A stretch of 64,000 nucleotides of DNA from positions 868,001 to 932,000 of the forward strand of contig NZ_LSYT01000002.1 in assembly GCF_001602525.1 (NCBI RefSeq). Reading direction: 5' to 3'. Both the position numbers and the translations under genes were made by a program. This document shows positions 44,323-53,128 of this stretch, one piece after another. Source of the stretch: Flavobacterium chilense. GTDB lineage: Bacteria > Bacteroidota > Bacteroidia > Flavobacteriales > Flavobacteriaceae. Position 1 is the first letter of the stretch, and each line of letters starts with the position of its first letter. The notes under the pieces were generated by a model that saw nothing but the letters and a program-made list of their open reading frames with translations, did not search any database and was not told where the DNA came from.

Positions 44323-45720
44323 ATGAAAAAAAGCAATCTTTGGTCCTTACGATTGGGTTTTTCCGGAAAAGAATCCGATGCAATAGAAAAATTAGGATTA
44401 GAAAAATTTCTAAAACATTCCTATGATTCAAAATTCGATACACAACTCCCCGCTTTTTTAAACGATGATCCCAAAACATTAATTGAGCTCAAAGAGTTAA
44501 AAGAAGCGATAAAAACTGCCGATTCTGAAGCTAAAAAGAAAGTTCTCAAACAGGAAATCTATTCAGCTGTTGAATTAAAAAAATGGTGGATTGCCAAAAT
44601 GCGAAACGACGAATTTCCGTTACGCGAAAACATGGTTTGTTTCTGGCACAATCATTTCGTTTCTACTACGCAAAAAGTAAAAGTCAATTATTGGATTTAC
44701 CAGCACAATATGATTTTGCGCGAGCATGCCTTTGGAAATTTCAAAGAACTCACCAAACAAATCGTAAGATCGAATGCAATGGTGAAATACCTCGATAATG
44801 TCGACAATAAAAAAGGGAAATACAACGAAAACCTAAGTCGGGAATTACTCGAATTGTTCACAATTGGAATCGGGAATTATACTGAAAACGATATTAAAGA
44901 AGGTGCAAGAGCACTTGCAGGATTAAACTACGGAGATGACGGTGCAATTTACAGAAGTCTCGCTCAGGATAATACCAATAAAACCTATTTTGGGAAAACC
45001 GGAAACTGGAACTCAGATGATCTCGTTGATATTATTTTTGAACAGAAAAATATACCTTATCTCATTACCCGAAAAATACTAAAATGGTTTATTTATGATA
45101 ATCCGTCAGAAGATTTGGTAACATATTATGGGGATTATTTTAGAAAAGTAAAGTTTGAAATACAACCCTTATTAACCAAAATTTTTACCGAAGAATATAA
45201 AAAAGAAAACTCCGGAGCAAAGATCAAAGATCCGCTGGTTTATATTCTGCAACTTCTGGATGAATTGCATATCGATGATCTGGATGACGGAATGATTTTG
45301 TTTTTCCTGAAACAACAAGGAATGGATTTATACAATCAGATAAATGTAAAAGGATGGGACGGCGGAAACTCCTGGCTGACTTCACAAATTTATTTACAAC
45401 GCAATAACACATCTGATTTGCTTTGCAGCGGAAGAAGCATTACCAGAAAAGTATTGAATACCATGACTCCTGAAACTGAAAAACCAAAAACAGAATTCGA
45501 GAAAATCGATGTAAAAATAGATTTTGATCCTGACGGAAATAATAAAACAGTAATCACAGAATTATCAAACAGATTGTTGTTTAAAGTAAATGATTCGATG
45601 CAAAAAGACATGGAGAACCTGTTGAAATATGATTTTGATCCCAAAGAAGCGCACGCCAATTTTGCCGTAATAAGGCTCTTTGATTACATAACAAAACTAC
45701 CCGAATATCAATTAATTTAG
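44323..45720 (+). CDS. DUF1800 family protein
   Basis: A 465-residue protein. Family features are MVCFWHNHFVSTTQKVK, REHAFGNFKELTKQIVRSNA, NENLSRELLELFTIGIGNYT and EGARALAGLNY. No signal peptide is evident. In Bacteroidota and others this family is almost always followed by a DUF1501 gene, as here (12 bp gap); the pair's biochemical job is not known. A promoter is not obvious in the repeat-containing gap upstream. Confidence 0.93.
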   Translation: MKKSNLWSLRLGFSGKESDAIEKLGLEKFLKHSYDSKFDTQLPAFLNDDPKTLIELKELKEAIKTADSEAKKKVLKQEIYSAVELKKWWIAKMRNDEFPLRENMVCFWHNHFVSTTQKVKVNYWIYQHNMILREHAFGNFKELTKQIVRSNAMVKYLDNVDNKKGKYNENLSRELLELFTIGIGNYTENDIKEGARALAGLNYGDDGAIYRSLAQDNTNKTYFGKTGNWNSDDLVDIIFEQKNIPYLITRKILKWFIYDNPSEDLVTYYGDYFRKVKFEIQPLLTKIFTEEYKKENSGAKIKDPLVYILQLLDELHIDDLDDGMILFFLKQQGMDLYNQINVKGWDGGNSWLTSQIYLQRNNTSDLLCSGRSITRKVLNTMTPETEKPKTEFEKIDVKIDFDPDGNNKTVITELSNRLLFKVNDSMQKDMENLLKYDFDPKEAHANFAVIRLFDYITKLPEYQLI

Positions 45721-45732
45721 AAAGCTACAGCT

Positions 45733-46899
45733 ATGAACAGAAGGAATTTTCTAACGCTTACAGGAACTTTTACCGGTGGAATGCTGGTGCTTCCTGATTT
45801 TTTACATGCTTTTGGTTCGCAAAATAATCTCGTAATCGGCGAACAATGTATCGTGTTTATACAATTGAATGGCGGAAATGACGGTTTAAATACCTTTATT
45901 CCGTACGATAATCCGTTGTATTATGATTTGAGGATAAAAATAGCTTTGAGTAAAGATGTAGTAGTCAGCAAGAATAAAGGAATGGCGTTTCATCCATCCT
46001 TGAAAGATTTTGCACAAATGCAGCAAAACGGAGATTTAACTGTCATTCAAAATGTGGGTTATCCTGAACCCATTCGATCTCATTTTCGCAGCCAGGAAAT
46101 CTGGCAAACCGCAACAGACTCGAATAAATATATTAACGAAGGCTGGTTAGGACGTTATTTAGATTTGCAATGCAACGGACATCAGGCAACGGCAGGAATA
46201 AATCTGGACTCAATCGATAATCTGGCATTAAAAGGAATGGAACCTAATTCGATAACAGTAAAAGATCCAAACCGATTTAAAGTAAAATCAGATAAAGAAG
46301 AAAATGTAACCTTATCCGATAATCCGCAATTGGATTTTGTTCGAAAAATCGCCAATTCAGTTACAGAAGGATCAGATGAAATTCAGAAAGCCTTGGCAAA
46401 ATCAAAATCAGAAATAAGCTATCCCAAAACAGACTTATCTAAAAATCTGGAATGGATTGGCCGACTGATAAAAGGAAATCTGAATTCAAAAGTATATTAT
46501 ACTTCACTTGGCGGATTTGATACACATGATAATCAATTAGCGATTCAGGAAAAACAATTAACTACTTTAAATGATGCTATATACAGTTTTTATCAGGATT
46601 TAAAACAAGCACAATTACTTCAAAACGTTACAATAGTGGTGTTTTCAGAATTTGGGCGACGAGTAAAAGACAACGGAAACGGAACAGATCACGGAACAGC
46701 CGCGCCAATGTTTATTATTGGAGGAAATAATAAAGGAACAGTTTTAGGAAATAATCCAAACTTAGCAGATTTAGATAATGGCGATTTAAAATACGAAACC
46801 GATTTTAGAAGTGTCTATGCTTCATTATTACAGCAAAAAATGAATTTCGATTATTCTAAAATAGGAATTAAGAATAAACCGGTTTCTGGATTGTTTTGA
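45733..46899 (+). CDS. DUF1501 family protein with twin-arginine-like signal
   Basis: A 388-residue protein of the alkaline-phosphatase/sulfatase-like DUF1501 family. The N-terminus MNRRNFLTLTGTFTGGMLVL fits a Tat signal (RRNFL). Later motifs are VFIQLNGGNDGLNTFIPY, RSHFRSQEIWQT, TSLGGFDTHDNQ and FSEFGRRVKDNGNGTDHGTA, placing metal-site-like Asp/His residues. Acts with the preceding DUF1800 protein, probably outside the cytoplasm. Reaction unknown. Confidence 0.93.
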   Translation: MNRRNFLTLTGTFTGGMLVLPDFLHAFGSQNNLVIGEQCIVFIQLNGGNDGLNTFIPYDNPLYYDLRIKIALSKDVVVSKNKGMAFHPSLKDFAQMQQNGDLTVIQNVGYPEPIRSHFRSQEIWQTATDSNKYINEGWLGRYLDLQCNGHQATAGINLDSIDNLALKGMEPNSITVKDPNRFKVKSDKEENVTLSDNPQLDFVRKIANSVTEGSDEIQKALAKSKSEISYPKTDLSKNLEWIGRLIKGNLNSKVYYTSLGGFDTHDNQLAIQEKQLTTLNDAIYSFYQDLKQAQLLQNVTIVVFSEFGRRVKDNGNGTDHGTAAPMFIIGGNNKGTVLGNNPNLADLDNGDLKYETDFRSVYASLLQQKMNFDYSKIGIKNKPVSGLF

Positions 46900-46907
46900 T
46901 TGAAATA

Positions 46908-47004
46908 TAGCCACGAATTCACGAATTTTTATTTTTAAAATCTGTGTAATTTGAATTAAATTATCGCAAAGATTTGAGCTAATTCGTGAATTCGTGGCGA
47001 AAAA
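46908..47004. repeat. Inverted CCACGAATTCACGAA repeat
   Basis: GCCACGAATTCACGAATTTT is answered by AATTCGTGAATTCGTGGC about 60 bp later. It is a relative of the element at 30862-30947 and comes before the pheA promoter. Nothing else was recognised in 46900-47150. Confidence 0.6.
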
Positions 47005-47154
47005 AGCTTAGTCCCTTAGCATCTCAGTATCTCAGAACCTTTAAAAAACTCAATTGTAAATATCTCATTTTAAGTCGATATTTTTATATTATCATACAAA
47101 ACATCCTAAATTTGTTAAGAAATCCTTTTTTGTTTCATAAAATGCATTATTTTT

Positions 47155-47185
47155 TTTGGTGCGGTAAAAATAATTTATACATTCG
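47155..47185 (+). promoter_or_regulatory. Promoter of the pheA leader
   Basis: TTTG (47155-47158), 19 bases, then TACATTCG (47178-47185), a one-mismatch TAnnTTTG. It lies about 30 bp before the leader ATG. Confidence 0.5.
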
Positions 47186-47214
47186 CAGAGAATTTATTGA
47201 AAAACACAAACAAA

Positions 47215-47295
47215 ATGGCAAGTAACCGTTTTTATTTTAGCAACAATTTTTATTTCTTCTTTAGTAGAAGTCAGGATTGTGCTATGGTTATTTGA
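47215..47295 (+). CDS. Phe/Tyr-rich leader peptide of the pheA attenuator
   Basis: A 26-codon frame, MASNRFYFSNNFYFFFSRSQ then DCAMVI and stop. Six of 26 residues are Phe and two Tyr, mostly in one run at codons 6-16 (47230-47262). It sits directly before a prephenate dehydratase gene, with a terminator and a competing antiterminator pairing downstream. Ribosome stalling on the Phe/Tyr codons would report amino-acid shortage. Confidence 0.75.
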   Translation: MASNRFYFSNNFYFFFSRSQDCAMVI

Positions 47296-47356
47296 GAAAA
47301 ATTTTAAGACAAATAAAACTAATATACAATCCTGATGAAAATCAGGATTTTTTTTT
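47271..47356 (+). promoter_or_regulatory. Transcription attenuator of pheA
   Basis: TCAGGATTGT (47271-47280, inside the leader) is perfectly complementary to ACAATCCTGA (47326-47335). That segment also forms the left arm of the terminator ATCCTGAT (47329-47336) / ATCAGGAT (47341-47348) with a 9-base T run. The two pairings exclude each other. A ribosome that reaches the leader stop covers 47271-47280 and allows termination; one stalled earlier leaves it free to pair. Confidence 0.75.
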
Positions 47357-47362
47357 GAATAT

Positions 47363-48202
47363 ATGACAACGAAAATTGCAATACAAGGTATCAAAGGTTC
47401 TTTTCATCACCAGGTAGTGAAAGAGTATTTCTCTGAAAATGTGGAAATTGATGAATGTTTGTCTTTTGAGGAACTGATTGATAGTCTGCTTTCAGGGAAA
47501 TCGGATCAGGCGGTTATGGCGATTGAAAACTCGATTGCAGGACCAATTATTCCGAATTATGCTTTGATTGACAAGAATAATTTACACATTATTGGAGAGT
47601 ATTATTTAAGCATTCACCAAAATTTAATGACTTTAAAAGGTCAGAAAATTGAAGACATAAAAGAAGTTCATTCACATCCAATGGCGATATTACAATGTAT
47701 GGATTTCCTGAAACAATATCCAAACATTAAGCTGGTTGAAGATAAAGATACGGCTGAAACAGCAAGACGAATTCAGGAAAAGCAATTAACCGGAATCGCA
47801 GCCATAGCAAGTAAAACGGCTTCTGAAATGTATGATTTAGAAATCATTGCACCAGAAATTCAAACGATCAAAAACAATATGACCCGTTTTGTGATTATTA
47901 AAAAGCAAAATTCATTTTTGCCAGAAAACGAAATCAACAGAGCTTCAATCAAATTTGAATTAGATCACAAAAGAGGAAGTTTAGCAGCGGTTTTGAATGT
48001 GATGAGCGATTGCAAACTGAATTTGACAAAGATCCAGTCATTGCCAAAAATTGAAACGCCATGGAAATATTCATTCTTTGTAGACGTAACATTTGAAAAA
48101 TACGAAGATTTTGCAAAAGCCAAATCGTTATTAAATATAATGGCAGAATATTTAAAAGTTCTGGGAGAATACAAGAATACAAAACCTTTAAGTCAGTCTT
48201 AA
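47363..48202 (+). CDS. pheA: Prephenate dehydratase
   Basis: Converts prephenate to phenylpyruvate in phenylalanine synthesis. It is 279 residues without a chorismate mutase domain. The catalytic domain shows IAIQGIKGSFHHQVVKEYF, AVMAIENSIAG and the TRF motif NNMTRFVIIKK. A C-terminal ACT domain (about 195-270, ELDHKRGSLAAVLNVMSDCK) binds phenylalanine for feedback inhibition. It starts 6 bp after the attenuator T run. Confidence 0.94.
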   Translation: MTTKIAIQGIKGSFHHQVVKEYFSENVEIDECLSFEELIDSLLSGKSDQAVMAIENSIAGPIIPNYALIDKNNLHIIGEYYLSIHQNLMTLKGQKIEDIKEVHSHPMAILQCMDFLKQYPNIKLVEDKDTAETARRIQEKQLTGIAAIASKTASEMYDLEIIAPEIQTIKNNMTRFVIIKKQNSFLPENEINRASIKFELDHKRGSLAAVLNVMSDCKLNLTKIQSLPKIETPWKYSFFVDVTFEKYEDFAKAKSLLNIMAEYLKVLGEYKNTKPLSQS

Positions 48203-48253
48203 AGTTGCAAAGTTGATTTTAGATTGAAGATTAACAAATTAAGATTTTAGATT

Positions 48254-48319
48254 GTCAGGCTGAGCGAAGTCGAAGTCCACGTTCCAATTGGAAAGCCCTT
48301 CGACTTCGCTCAGGGTGAC
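48254..48319. repeat. GCTGAGCGAAGTCGAAG inverted repeat
   Basis: GTCAGGCTGAGCGAAGTCGA and TCGACTTCGCTCAGGGTGAC are inverted arms with two mismatches, separated by 22 bases. This is a recognisable type of dispersed bacterial palindrome. It sits in the pheA-aminotransferase gap. Confidence 0.75.
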
Positions 48320-48388
48320 AAGTCAAAAAGAGAAAAAGCCTAATGCTTACAGCCTAAAGCTTACAGCATTTTTTAATAAAAAATAGAA

Positions 48389-49534
48389 ATGATTACAACA
48401 GCAAAAAGATTAGATACAGTTGAAGAATACTACTTCTCCTCAAAATTGAGAGAAGTACGTCAACTACAGTCTGAAGGAAAATCTATCATCAATATGGGAA
48501 TTGGAAGCCCTGATTTGAGTCCGTCCAAAGCAGTAATTGAAGCAGTCGCTGCAGCAATTCAGGATGAAAACGGACATGGTTATCAAAGCTATCAGGGATT
48601 GCCGGAGTTGAGAAAAGGGATGGCAGATTTTTATCAGAATCAGTTTGGTGTTGAGTTGAATCCTAATAATGAGATTTTGCCTTTGATGGGTTCGAAAGAA
48701 GGAATCATGCACATTTCGTTAGCTTTCTTAAATGAAGGCGATCATGTTTTAATTCCAAATCCGGGTTATCCAACCTATACATCAGTAACGAATTTGGTAG
48801 GAGCAGTTCCGGTTTATTATGATCTGAAAGAAGCAAATGCCTGGGAACCGGATTTTGAAGCTCTGGAAAAATTAGAGCTGGAAAAAGTAAAAATCATGTG
48901 GCTGGGATATCCGCACATGCCAACAGGAGCAAGAGGAAGTTTAGCGTTATTTGAAAAATTGGTTGCTTTTGCTAAAAAACACAACATATTATTGATCAAC
49001 GACAATCCGTATAGTTTTGTTTTGAATGATAATCCGATGAGTTTATTGCAGGTTGAAGGCGCAAAAGATGTGGCTTTAGAATTGAATTCGCTTAGTAAGA
49101 CTTTCAATATGGCAGGCTGGAGAGTGGGGATGGTTTTAGGAAATCCTGAAATTATCGACGCAGTTCTAAAAGTAAAAAGCAACATGGACAGCGGAATGTT
49201 CTACGGAATCCAGAAAGGTGCAGTTGCTGCTTTAAATTGTGACAAATCCTGGTTCGAAGATCAAAACAAGATTTACAGACGCCGTCGTGAATTAACAGAA
49301 AAACTAGCAGAAAAATTAGGCTGTGAAGTTTACAAAGAGGGAGTTGGGCTTTTTGTTTGGGCAAAATTGCCGGAAGGAATAGCATCAGCAGAGAAGTTCA
49401 TTGACAAAATATTATATGAGAAACATATTTTTATCACACCGGGAACAATCTTCGGGAGCAATGGTGAAGGTTATATAAGATTCTCGTTATGTGTGAAAGA
49501 AGAAAAAGTACAAGAAGCGATAGATCGATTTTAA
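48389..49534 (+). CDS. PLP-dependent aminotransferase, class I/II (aromatic pathway)
   Basis: A 381-residue fold-type I aminotransferase. The PLP lysine lies in LNSLSKTFNMAGWRVGM (near residue 237). Other marks are MGIGSPDLSPS, NPGYPTYTS and the C-terminal GEGYIRFSLC. Its place between prephenate dehydratase and prephenate dehydrogenase suggests transamination of phenylpyruvate and 4-hydroxyphenylpyruvate (or prephenate); substrate inferred from context. Confidence 0.9.
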   Translation: MITTAKRLDTVEEYYFSSKLREVRQLQSEGKSIINMGIGSPDLSPSKAVIEAVAAAIQDENGHGYQSYQGLPELRKGMADFYQNQFGVELNPNNEILPLMGSKEGIMHISLAFLNEGDHVLIPNPGYPTYTSVTNLVGAVPVYYDLKEANAWEPDFEALEKLELEKVKIMWLGYPHMPTGARGSLALFEKLVAFAKKHNILLINDNPYSFVLNDNPMSLLQVEGAKDVALELNSLSKTFNMAGWRVGMVLGNPEIIDAVLKVKSNMDSGMFYGIQKGAVAALNCDKSWFEDQNKIYRRRRELTEKLAEKLGCEVYKEGVGLFVWAKLPEGIASAEKFIDKILYEKHIFITPGTIFGSNGEGYIRFSLCVKEEKVQEAIDRF

Positions 49535-49587
49535 GTATTGAGATTTTAGAATCAAGAATCAAGATTTTAGATTTTTTCGCCACAGTT

Positions 49588-49686
49588 TGTCATCCCGAGG
49601 AACGAGGGATCTCCGCAAGTAACTCGATAAAGATTAGACTCTCGTTGCGGAGCTACTTGCGAAGATTTCTCCTCCGTCGAAATGAC
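49588..49686. repeat. GTCATCCCGAGGAACGAGGGAT repeat (99 bp)
   Basis: The left end TTGTCATCCCGAGGAACGAG and right end CTCCGTCGAAATGACAAAA are inverted to each other, with inner CGCAAGTA / TACTTGCG arms. It is a common style of dispersed repeat. It occupies the aminotransferase-tyrA gap (49535-49822), where the open frames seen are not genes. Confidence 0.75.
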
Positions 49687-49822
49687 AAAAAAGGCGGAAA
49701 ACGATAAAGTTCTTGAAAAACGAGAAGCCCTAGCCCTGATAGAAGTGGAAATACTTTTGCGCCGGGGTTCGGCGGAAAAGATTGAAACGGATAGCAGGAA
49801 ATAGCTTCAAATAAAAAGAAAT

Positions 49823-50683
49823 ATGAAAGTATACGTAATAGGAATAGGATTAATAGGCGGTTCGATGGTGCTGGACATCAAAGACCAACATCCTGATTCG
49901 ACCATTTTTGGAATCGACAGCAACGAAAAACACTTGCAGGAAGCAATTGATTTGGGAGTTATTGATCAGGCAGGAAGTTTTGAAGATTTGGCAGAAGCCG
50001 ACTTTGTAATCGTTTCAGTTCCGGTGGATGTGGCACTGACGGTTTTGCCTAAAGTTCTGGATTCGGTTGGAGATAAAACAATTGTTTTTGAAGTTGGGTC
50101 AACGAAAAAACCAATTTGCGAAGCAGTGGCAAGTCATCCGAAAAGAAGAAATTTTATTGCCACACATCCAATAGCAGGAACAGAGTTTTCAGGACCTTCG
50201 GCGGCGATAAGAGGTTTGTTTAAAGGAAAAACAAACATTATTTGTGAAGTGGAAAAAACCACTTTTAAATTGCAGGAAAAGGCGTTAAAGCTTTTTAGCG
50301 AAATAGGAATGAGGATTCGATATATGGACCCGGTTTCGCACGACAAACACATTGCTTACGTTTCGCATTTGTCACACATTAGTTCGTTTATGCTGGGTAA
50401 AACAGTAATGAATAAGGAAAAAGACGAACAGGATATTTTTGATATGGCGGGAAGTGGATTTGAAAGTACGGTTCGTTTGGCAAAAAGTTCGCCGGCAATG
50501 TGGACACCGATTTTTAAGCAAAACAAAGAACACGTTCTGGAAACATTAGAAGCATATATTTCAAACCTGAGTCGGTTTAGGGATTTGCTAAAAGAAGAAG
50601 ATTACAATGCCATTTTTGAAGAAATGGAAAGCACAAATAAAATAAAAGAAATACTAAACGGATTAACAACAACTAAAAAGTAA
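49823..50683 (+). CDS. tyrA: Prephenate dehydrogenase
   Basis: Oxidatively decarboxylates prephenate to 4-hydroxyphenylpyruvate for tyrosine. It is 286 residues. The NAD(P) site is VIGIGLIGGSMVLDI at the start, with FVIVSVPVDVAL and THPIAGTEFSGPSAA, and HIAYVSHLSHISSFML carries the substrate-site histidines. There is no ACT domain. It is followed after 13 bp by the DAHP synthase-chorismate mutase gene. Confidence 0.94.
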   Translation: MKVYVIGIGLIGGSMVLDIKDQHPDSTIFGIDSNEKHLQEAIDLGVIDQAGSFEDLAEADFVIVSVPVDVALTVLPKVLDSVGDKTIVFEVGSTKKPICEAVASHPKRRNFIATHPIAGTEFSGPSAAIRGLFKGKTNIICEVEKTTFKLQEKALKLFSEIGMRIRYMDPVSHDKHIAYVSHLSHISSFMLGKTVMNKEKDEQDIFDMAGSGFESTVRLAKSSPAMWTPIFKQNKEHVLETLEAYISNLSRFRDLLKEEDYNAIFEEMESTNKIKEILNGLTTTKK

Positions 50684-50696
50684 AATTAGAATTAAG

Positions 50697-51779
50697 ATGG
50701 AAAATAAGAAAGAAATGAGAAAGTGGTTAGAAGATTTCAATTTAAATCACCCACTTGTGATTGCTGGACCTTGTAGTGCAGAAACTGAGGATCAGGTTTT
50801 AAAAATCGCTCATGAATTAAAAGATTCAAAAGTAAGCGTTTTCAGAGCTGGAATCTGGAAACCAAGAACGCGTCCGGGAGGATTTGAAGGTGTTGGAGAA
50901 ATTGGATTAAAATGGCTGCAAAAAGCAAAAGCTGAAACTGGTTTATTAATGGGTACTGAAGTTGCAACTGCAGCGCACTGTAAACTGGCTTTAGAACATG
51001 ATATCGACGTTTTATGGGTTGGTGCCCGTACAACTGCAAACCCTTTTGCAGTTCAGGAAATTGCTGATACATTAAAAGGAACAGATAAAATTGTTTTGGT
51101 TAAAAACCCAGTAAACCCGGATTTAGCTTTATGGTTAGGTGGTGTTGAGCGTTTACACATGGCTGGAATCGAGAAATTAGGAGTTATTCACAGAGGTTTC
51201 TCTACTTACGAGAAAACAAAATACAGAAACATTCCAGAATGGCAGATTGCTATCGAATTGCAAAATAAATTCCCTGATTTACCATTAATCATCGACCCAT
51301 CTCACATTACAGGAGATCGTAAAATGATTTTTGAAGTAACGCAAGAGGCTTTAGATTTGAATTACGATGGTATGATTATCGAAACGCACTACGATCCGGA
51401 CAACGCTTGGTCTGACGCTGCTCAACAAGTTACTCCAGACGCTTTGAAACAAATCATTAAAGATTTGACGATCAGAAAAACAGATGATACTACAGATGAG
51501 TACAGCCAAAAAATGACTAAACTAAGAGCGAACATCGACGTATTGGATGCTAACTTATTAGAGTTATTAGGAAAACGTATGAAAGTAGCTGACGAAATTG
51601 GTCAGGTGAAAAAAGATGCAAACGTTGCAATTCTTCAAAACAACCGTTGGAACGAAATCTTAGGAAAAATGATTCTTGAGGGAGAGAAAAAAGGTCTTAC
51701 TGAAGAGTTTGTTTTAAGAATGTTTAAAGCAATTCACCAGGAAAGTATTGGTCACCAGGAGAAAATTTTCAATGCATAA
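50697..51779 (+). CDS. Bifunctional DAHP synthase / chorismate mutase
   Basis: A 360-residue fusion of two aromatic-pathway enzymes. The N-terminal DAHP synthase (about 15-260; PLVIAGPCSAETEDQ, FRAGIWKPRTRPGGFEG, GRTTANPF-like ARTTANPFAVQEI, IIDPSHITGDR) condenses erythrose 4-phosphate and PEP. The C-terminal AroQ-type chorismate mutase (about 270-355; KLRANIDVLDANLLELLGKR) makes prephenate. It feeds the enzymes of the three genes upstream. Terminator at 51886-51924. Confidence 0.95.
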   Translation: MENKKEMRKWLEDFNLNHPLVIAGPCSAETEDQVLKIAHELKDSKVSVFRAGIWKPRTRPGGFEGVGEIGLKWLQKAKAETGLLMGTEVATAAHCKLALEHDIDVLWVGARTTANPFAVQEIADTLKGTDKIVLVKNPVNPDLALWLGGVERLHMAGIEKLGVIHRGFSTYEKTKYRNIPEWQIAIELQNKFPDLPLIIDPSHITGDRKMIFEVTQEALDLNYDGMIIETHYDPDNAWSDAAQQVTPDALKQIIKDLTIRKTDDTTDEYSQKMTKLRANIDVLDANLLELLGKRMKVADEIGQVKKDANVAILQNNRWNEILGKMILEGEKKGLTEEFVLRMFKAIHQESIGHQEKIFNA

Positions 51780-51788
51780 TTTTTCTTT

Positions 51789-51863
51789 AAACCATATAAG
51801 TGATATAAGATAATTTGATGTTAACTTAAAAGTTGCTGCTAAATTTTATTATATCACACATTT
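51789..51863. repeat. AAACCATATAAG palindromic repeat, copy 3 (decayed)
   Basis: AAACCATATAAGTGATATAA is intact on the left. The right arm (TTATTATATCACACATTT) is only partly complementary. Confidence 0.6.
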
Positions 51864-51885
51864 AAAATTAGATTGTTTTTTAAAA

Positions 51886-51924
51886 AATCCCTGTTACTTT
51901 GAAAGAAGTGATGGGGATTTTTGT
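51886..51924 (+). terminator. Terminator of the aromatic-pathway genes
   Basis: AAATCCCTGTTACTTT, a GAAA-type turn, then GAAGTGATGGGGATTTTTG form a stem with a T run, about 110 bp after the DAHP synthase stop. Confidence 0.65.
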
Positions 51925-52045
51925 TTCTTAATAATATGTAGCCTACGGTTAAAACTGTGGGGGATGTTTAAAATTATTCATTTATCTTTGCAGGGATTTT
52001 GAGGATCAATCTAAAATCTTAAAATCAGCAATCTAAAATTAAAGA

Positions 52046-53023
52046 ATGACAGGAATCGTATATAAATCTACAGGAAGCTGGTATACTGTAAAATCTGAAC
52101 AAGGAGATTTTATAGAGTGCCGTATGAAAGGGAAGTTTAGGATGAAAGGTATAAAAAGTACTAATCCTATTGCTGTAGGCGATATAGTCGATTATGAACT
52201 CGAAGAAACTTCAGATGCTGTTACCGGAACGATTTTTAATATTCACGAAAGAAAAAATTATATCGTTCGTAAATCAGTTAACCTGTCTAAACAGATTCAT
52301 ATTATTGCGTCGAATATCGATCAGGTATTCTTGCTGGTAACCATAGATAATCCGCCTACAACGACAAGTTTTATTGATCGTTTTCTCGTTACTGCCGAAG
52401 CATACGGAATCGAAGCTATTCTTATTTTTAATAAAATCGATACGCTAAATGATCAGACTTTAGACGATCAGTTGTATTTACAGCATATTTATACCGAAAT
52501 TGGATATAAATGTCTCAGAATTTCATCTACAGAAAACAAGGGTGTTGACCAGCTGAAAGAAATGATGGTAGGTAAGGTGAGTATGTTTTCAGGTCATTCA
52601 GGAGTTGGAAAATCAACTTTGGTAAATGCGATGGAACCAAGTCTGCATTTAAAAACTACCGTAATTTCAGAACAAAGCAAACAAGGTCAGCATACCACAA
52701 CTTTTGCCGAAATGTATGACTTATCTTTTAATGCCCGCATTATTGATACTCCGGGAATTAAAGGTTTCGGAATCGTTGATATGGAACCATCAGAAATAAG
52801 CGGCTATTTTCCGGAATTTTTCAAATTAAAAGACCAATGTAAGTTCAACAATTGCTTGCATAAAGAAGAACCGCATTGCGCTATTAAAGCAGCTTTAGAA
52901 AAAGATGAAATTGCATGGTCACGTTACAATAGCTACCTTAAAATTCTCGAAGGTGATGAGGAGCATTATCGCACCGATACTTATGGCGAGGATCGTGCAG
53001 CAAGCGATGAAACGAGAAAGTAA
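52046..53023 (+). CDS. rsgA: Ribosome small-subunit biogenesis GTPase RsgA
   Basis: A circularly permuted GTPase that assists late 30S maturation; 325 residues. An N-terminal OB-fold (1-70) is followed by G4 NKID before G1 GHSGVGKSTLVN and G3 DTPGIKGFG, the permuted order that defines the family. The C-terminal zinc site is CKFNNCLHKEEPHC. Confidence 0.95.
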   Translation: MTGIVYKSTGSWYTVKSEQGDFIECRMKGKFRMKGIKSTNPIAVGDIVDYELEETSDAVTGTIFNIHERKNYIVRKSVNLSKQIHIIASNIDQVFLLVTIDNPPTTTSFIDRFLVTAEAYGIEAILIFNKIDTLNDQTLDDQLYLQHIYTEIGYKCLRISSTENKGVDQLKEMMVGKVSMFSGHSGVGKSTLVNAMEPSLHLKTTVISEQSKQGQHTTTFAEMYDLSFNARIIDTPGIKGFGIVDMEPSEISGYFPEFFKLKDQCKFNNCLHKEEPHCAIKAALEKDEIAWSRYNSYLKILEGDEEHYRTDTYGEDRAASDETRK

Positions 53024-53128
53024 TTGTGAATTGTTGATGGTTAATTATGAATTATAATTGGCTGCAATTTTAATATCTTCGTTTTTCCGGAAAAATCAAT
53101 ATTTAATAATTTACAATTCACCATTTCT

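Noticed and set aside
46986..47225. 79-aa open frame before pheA
   Set aside because: It starts in a dispersed repeat and runs through the leader promoter; composition is not protein-like.
49489..49707. 72-aa open frame after the aminotransferase
   Set aside because: It is made of the end of the aminotransferase gene and the CATCCCGAGG repeat.
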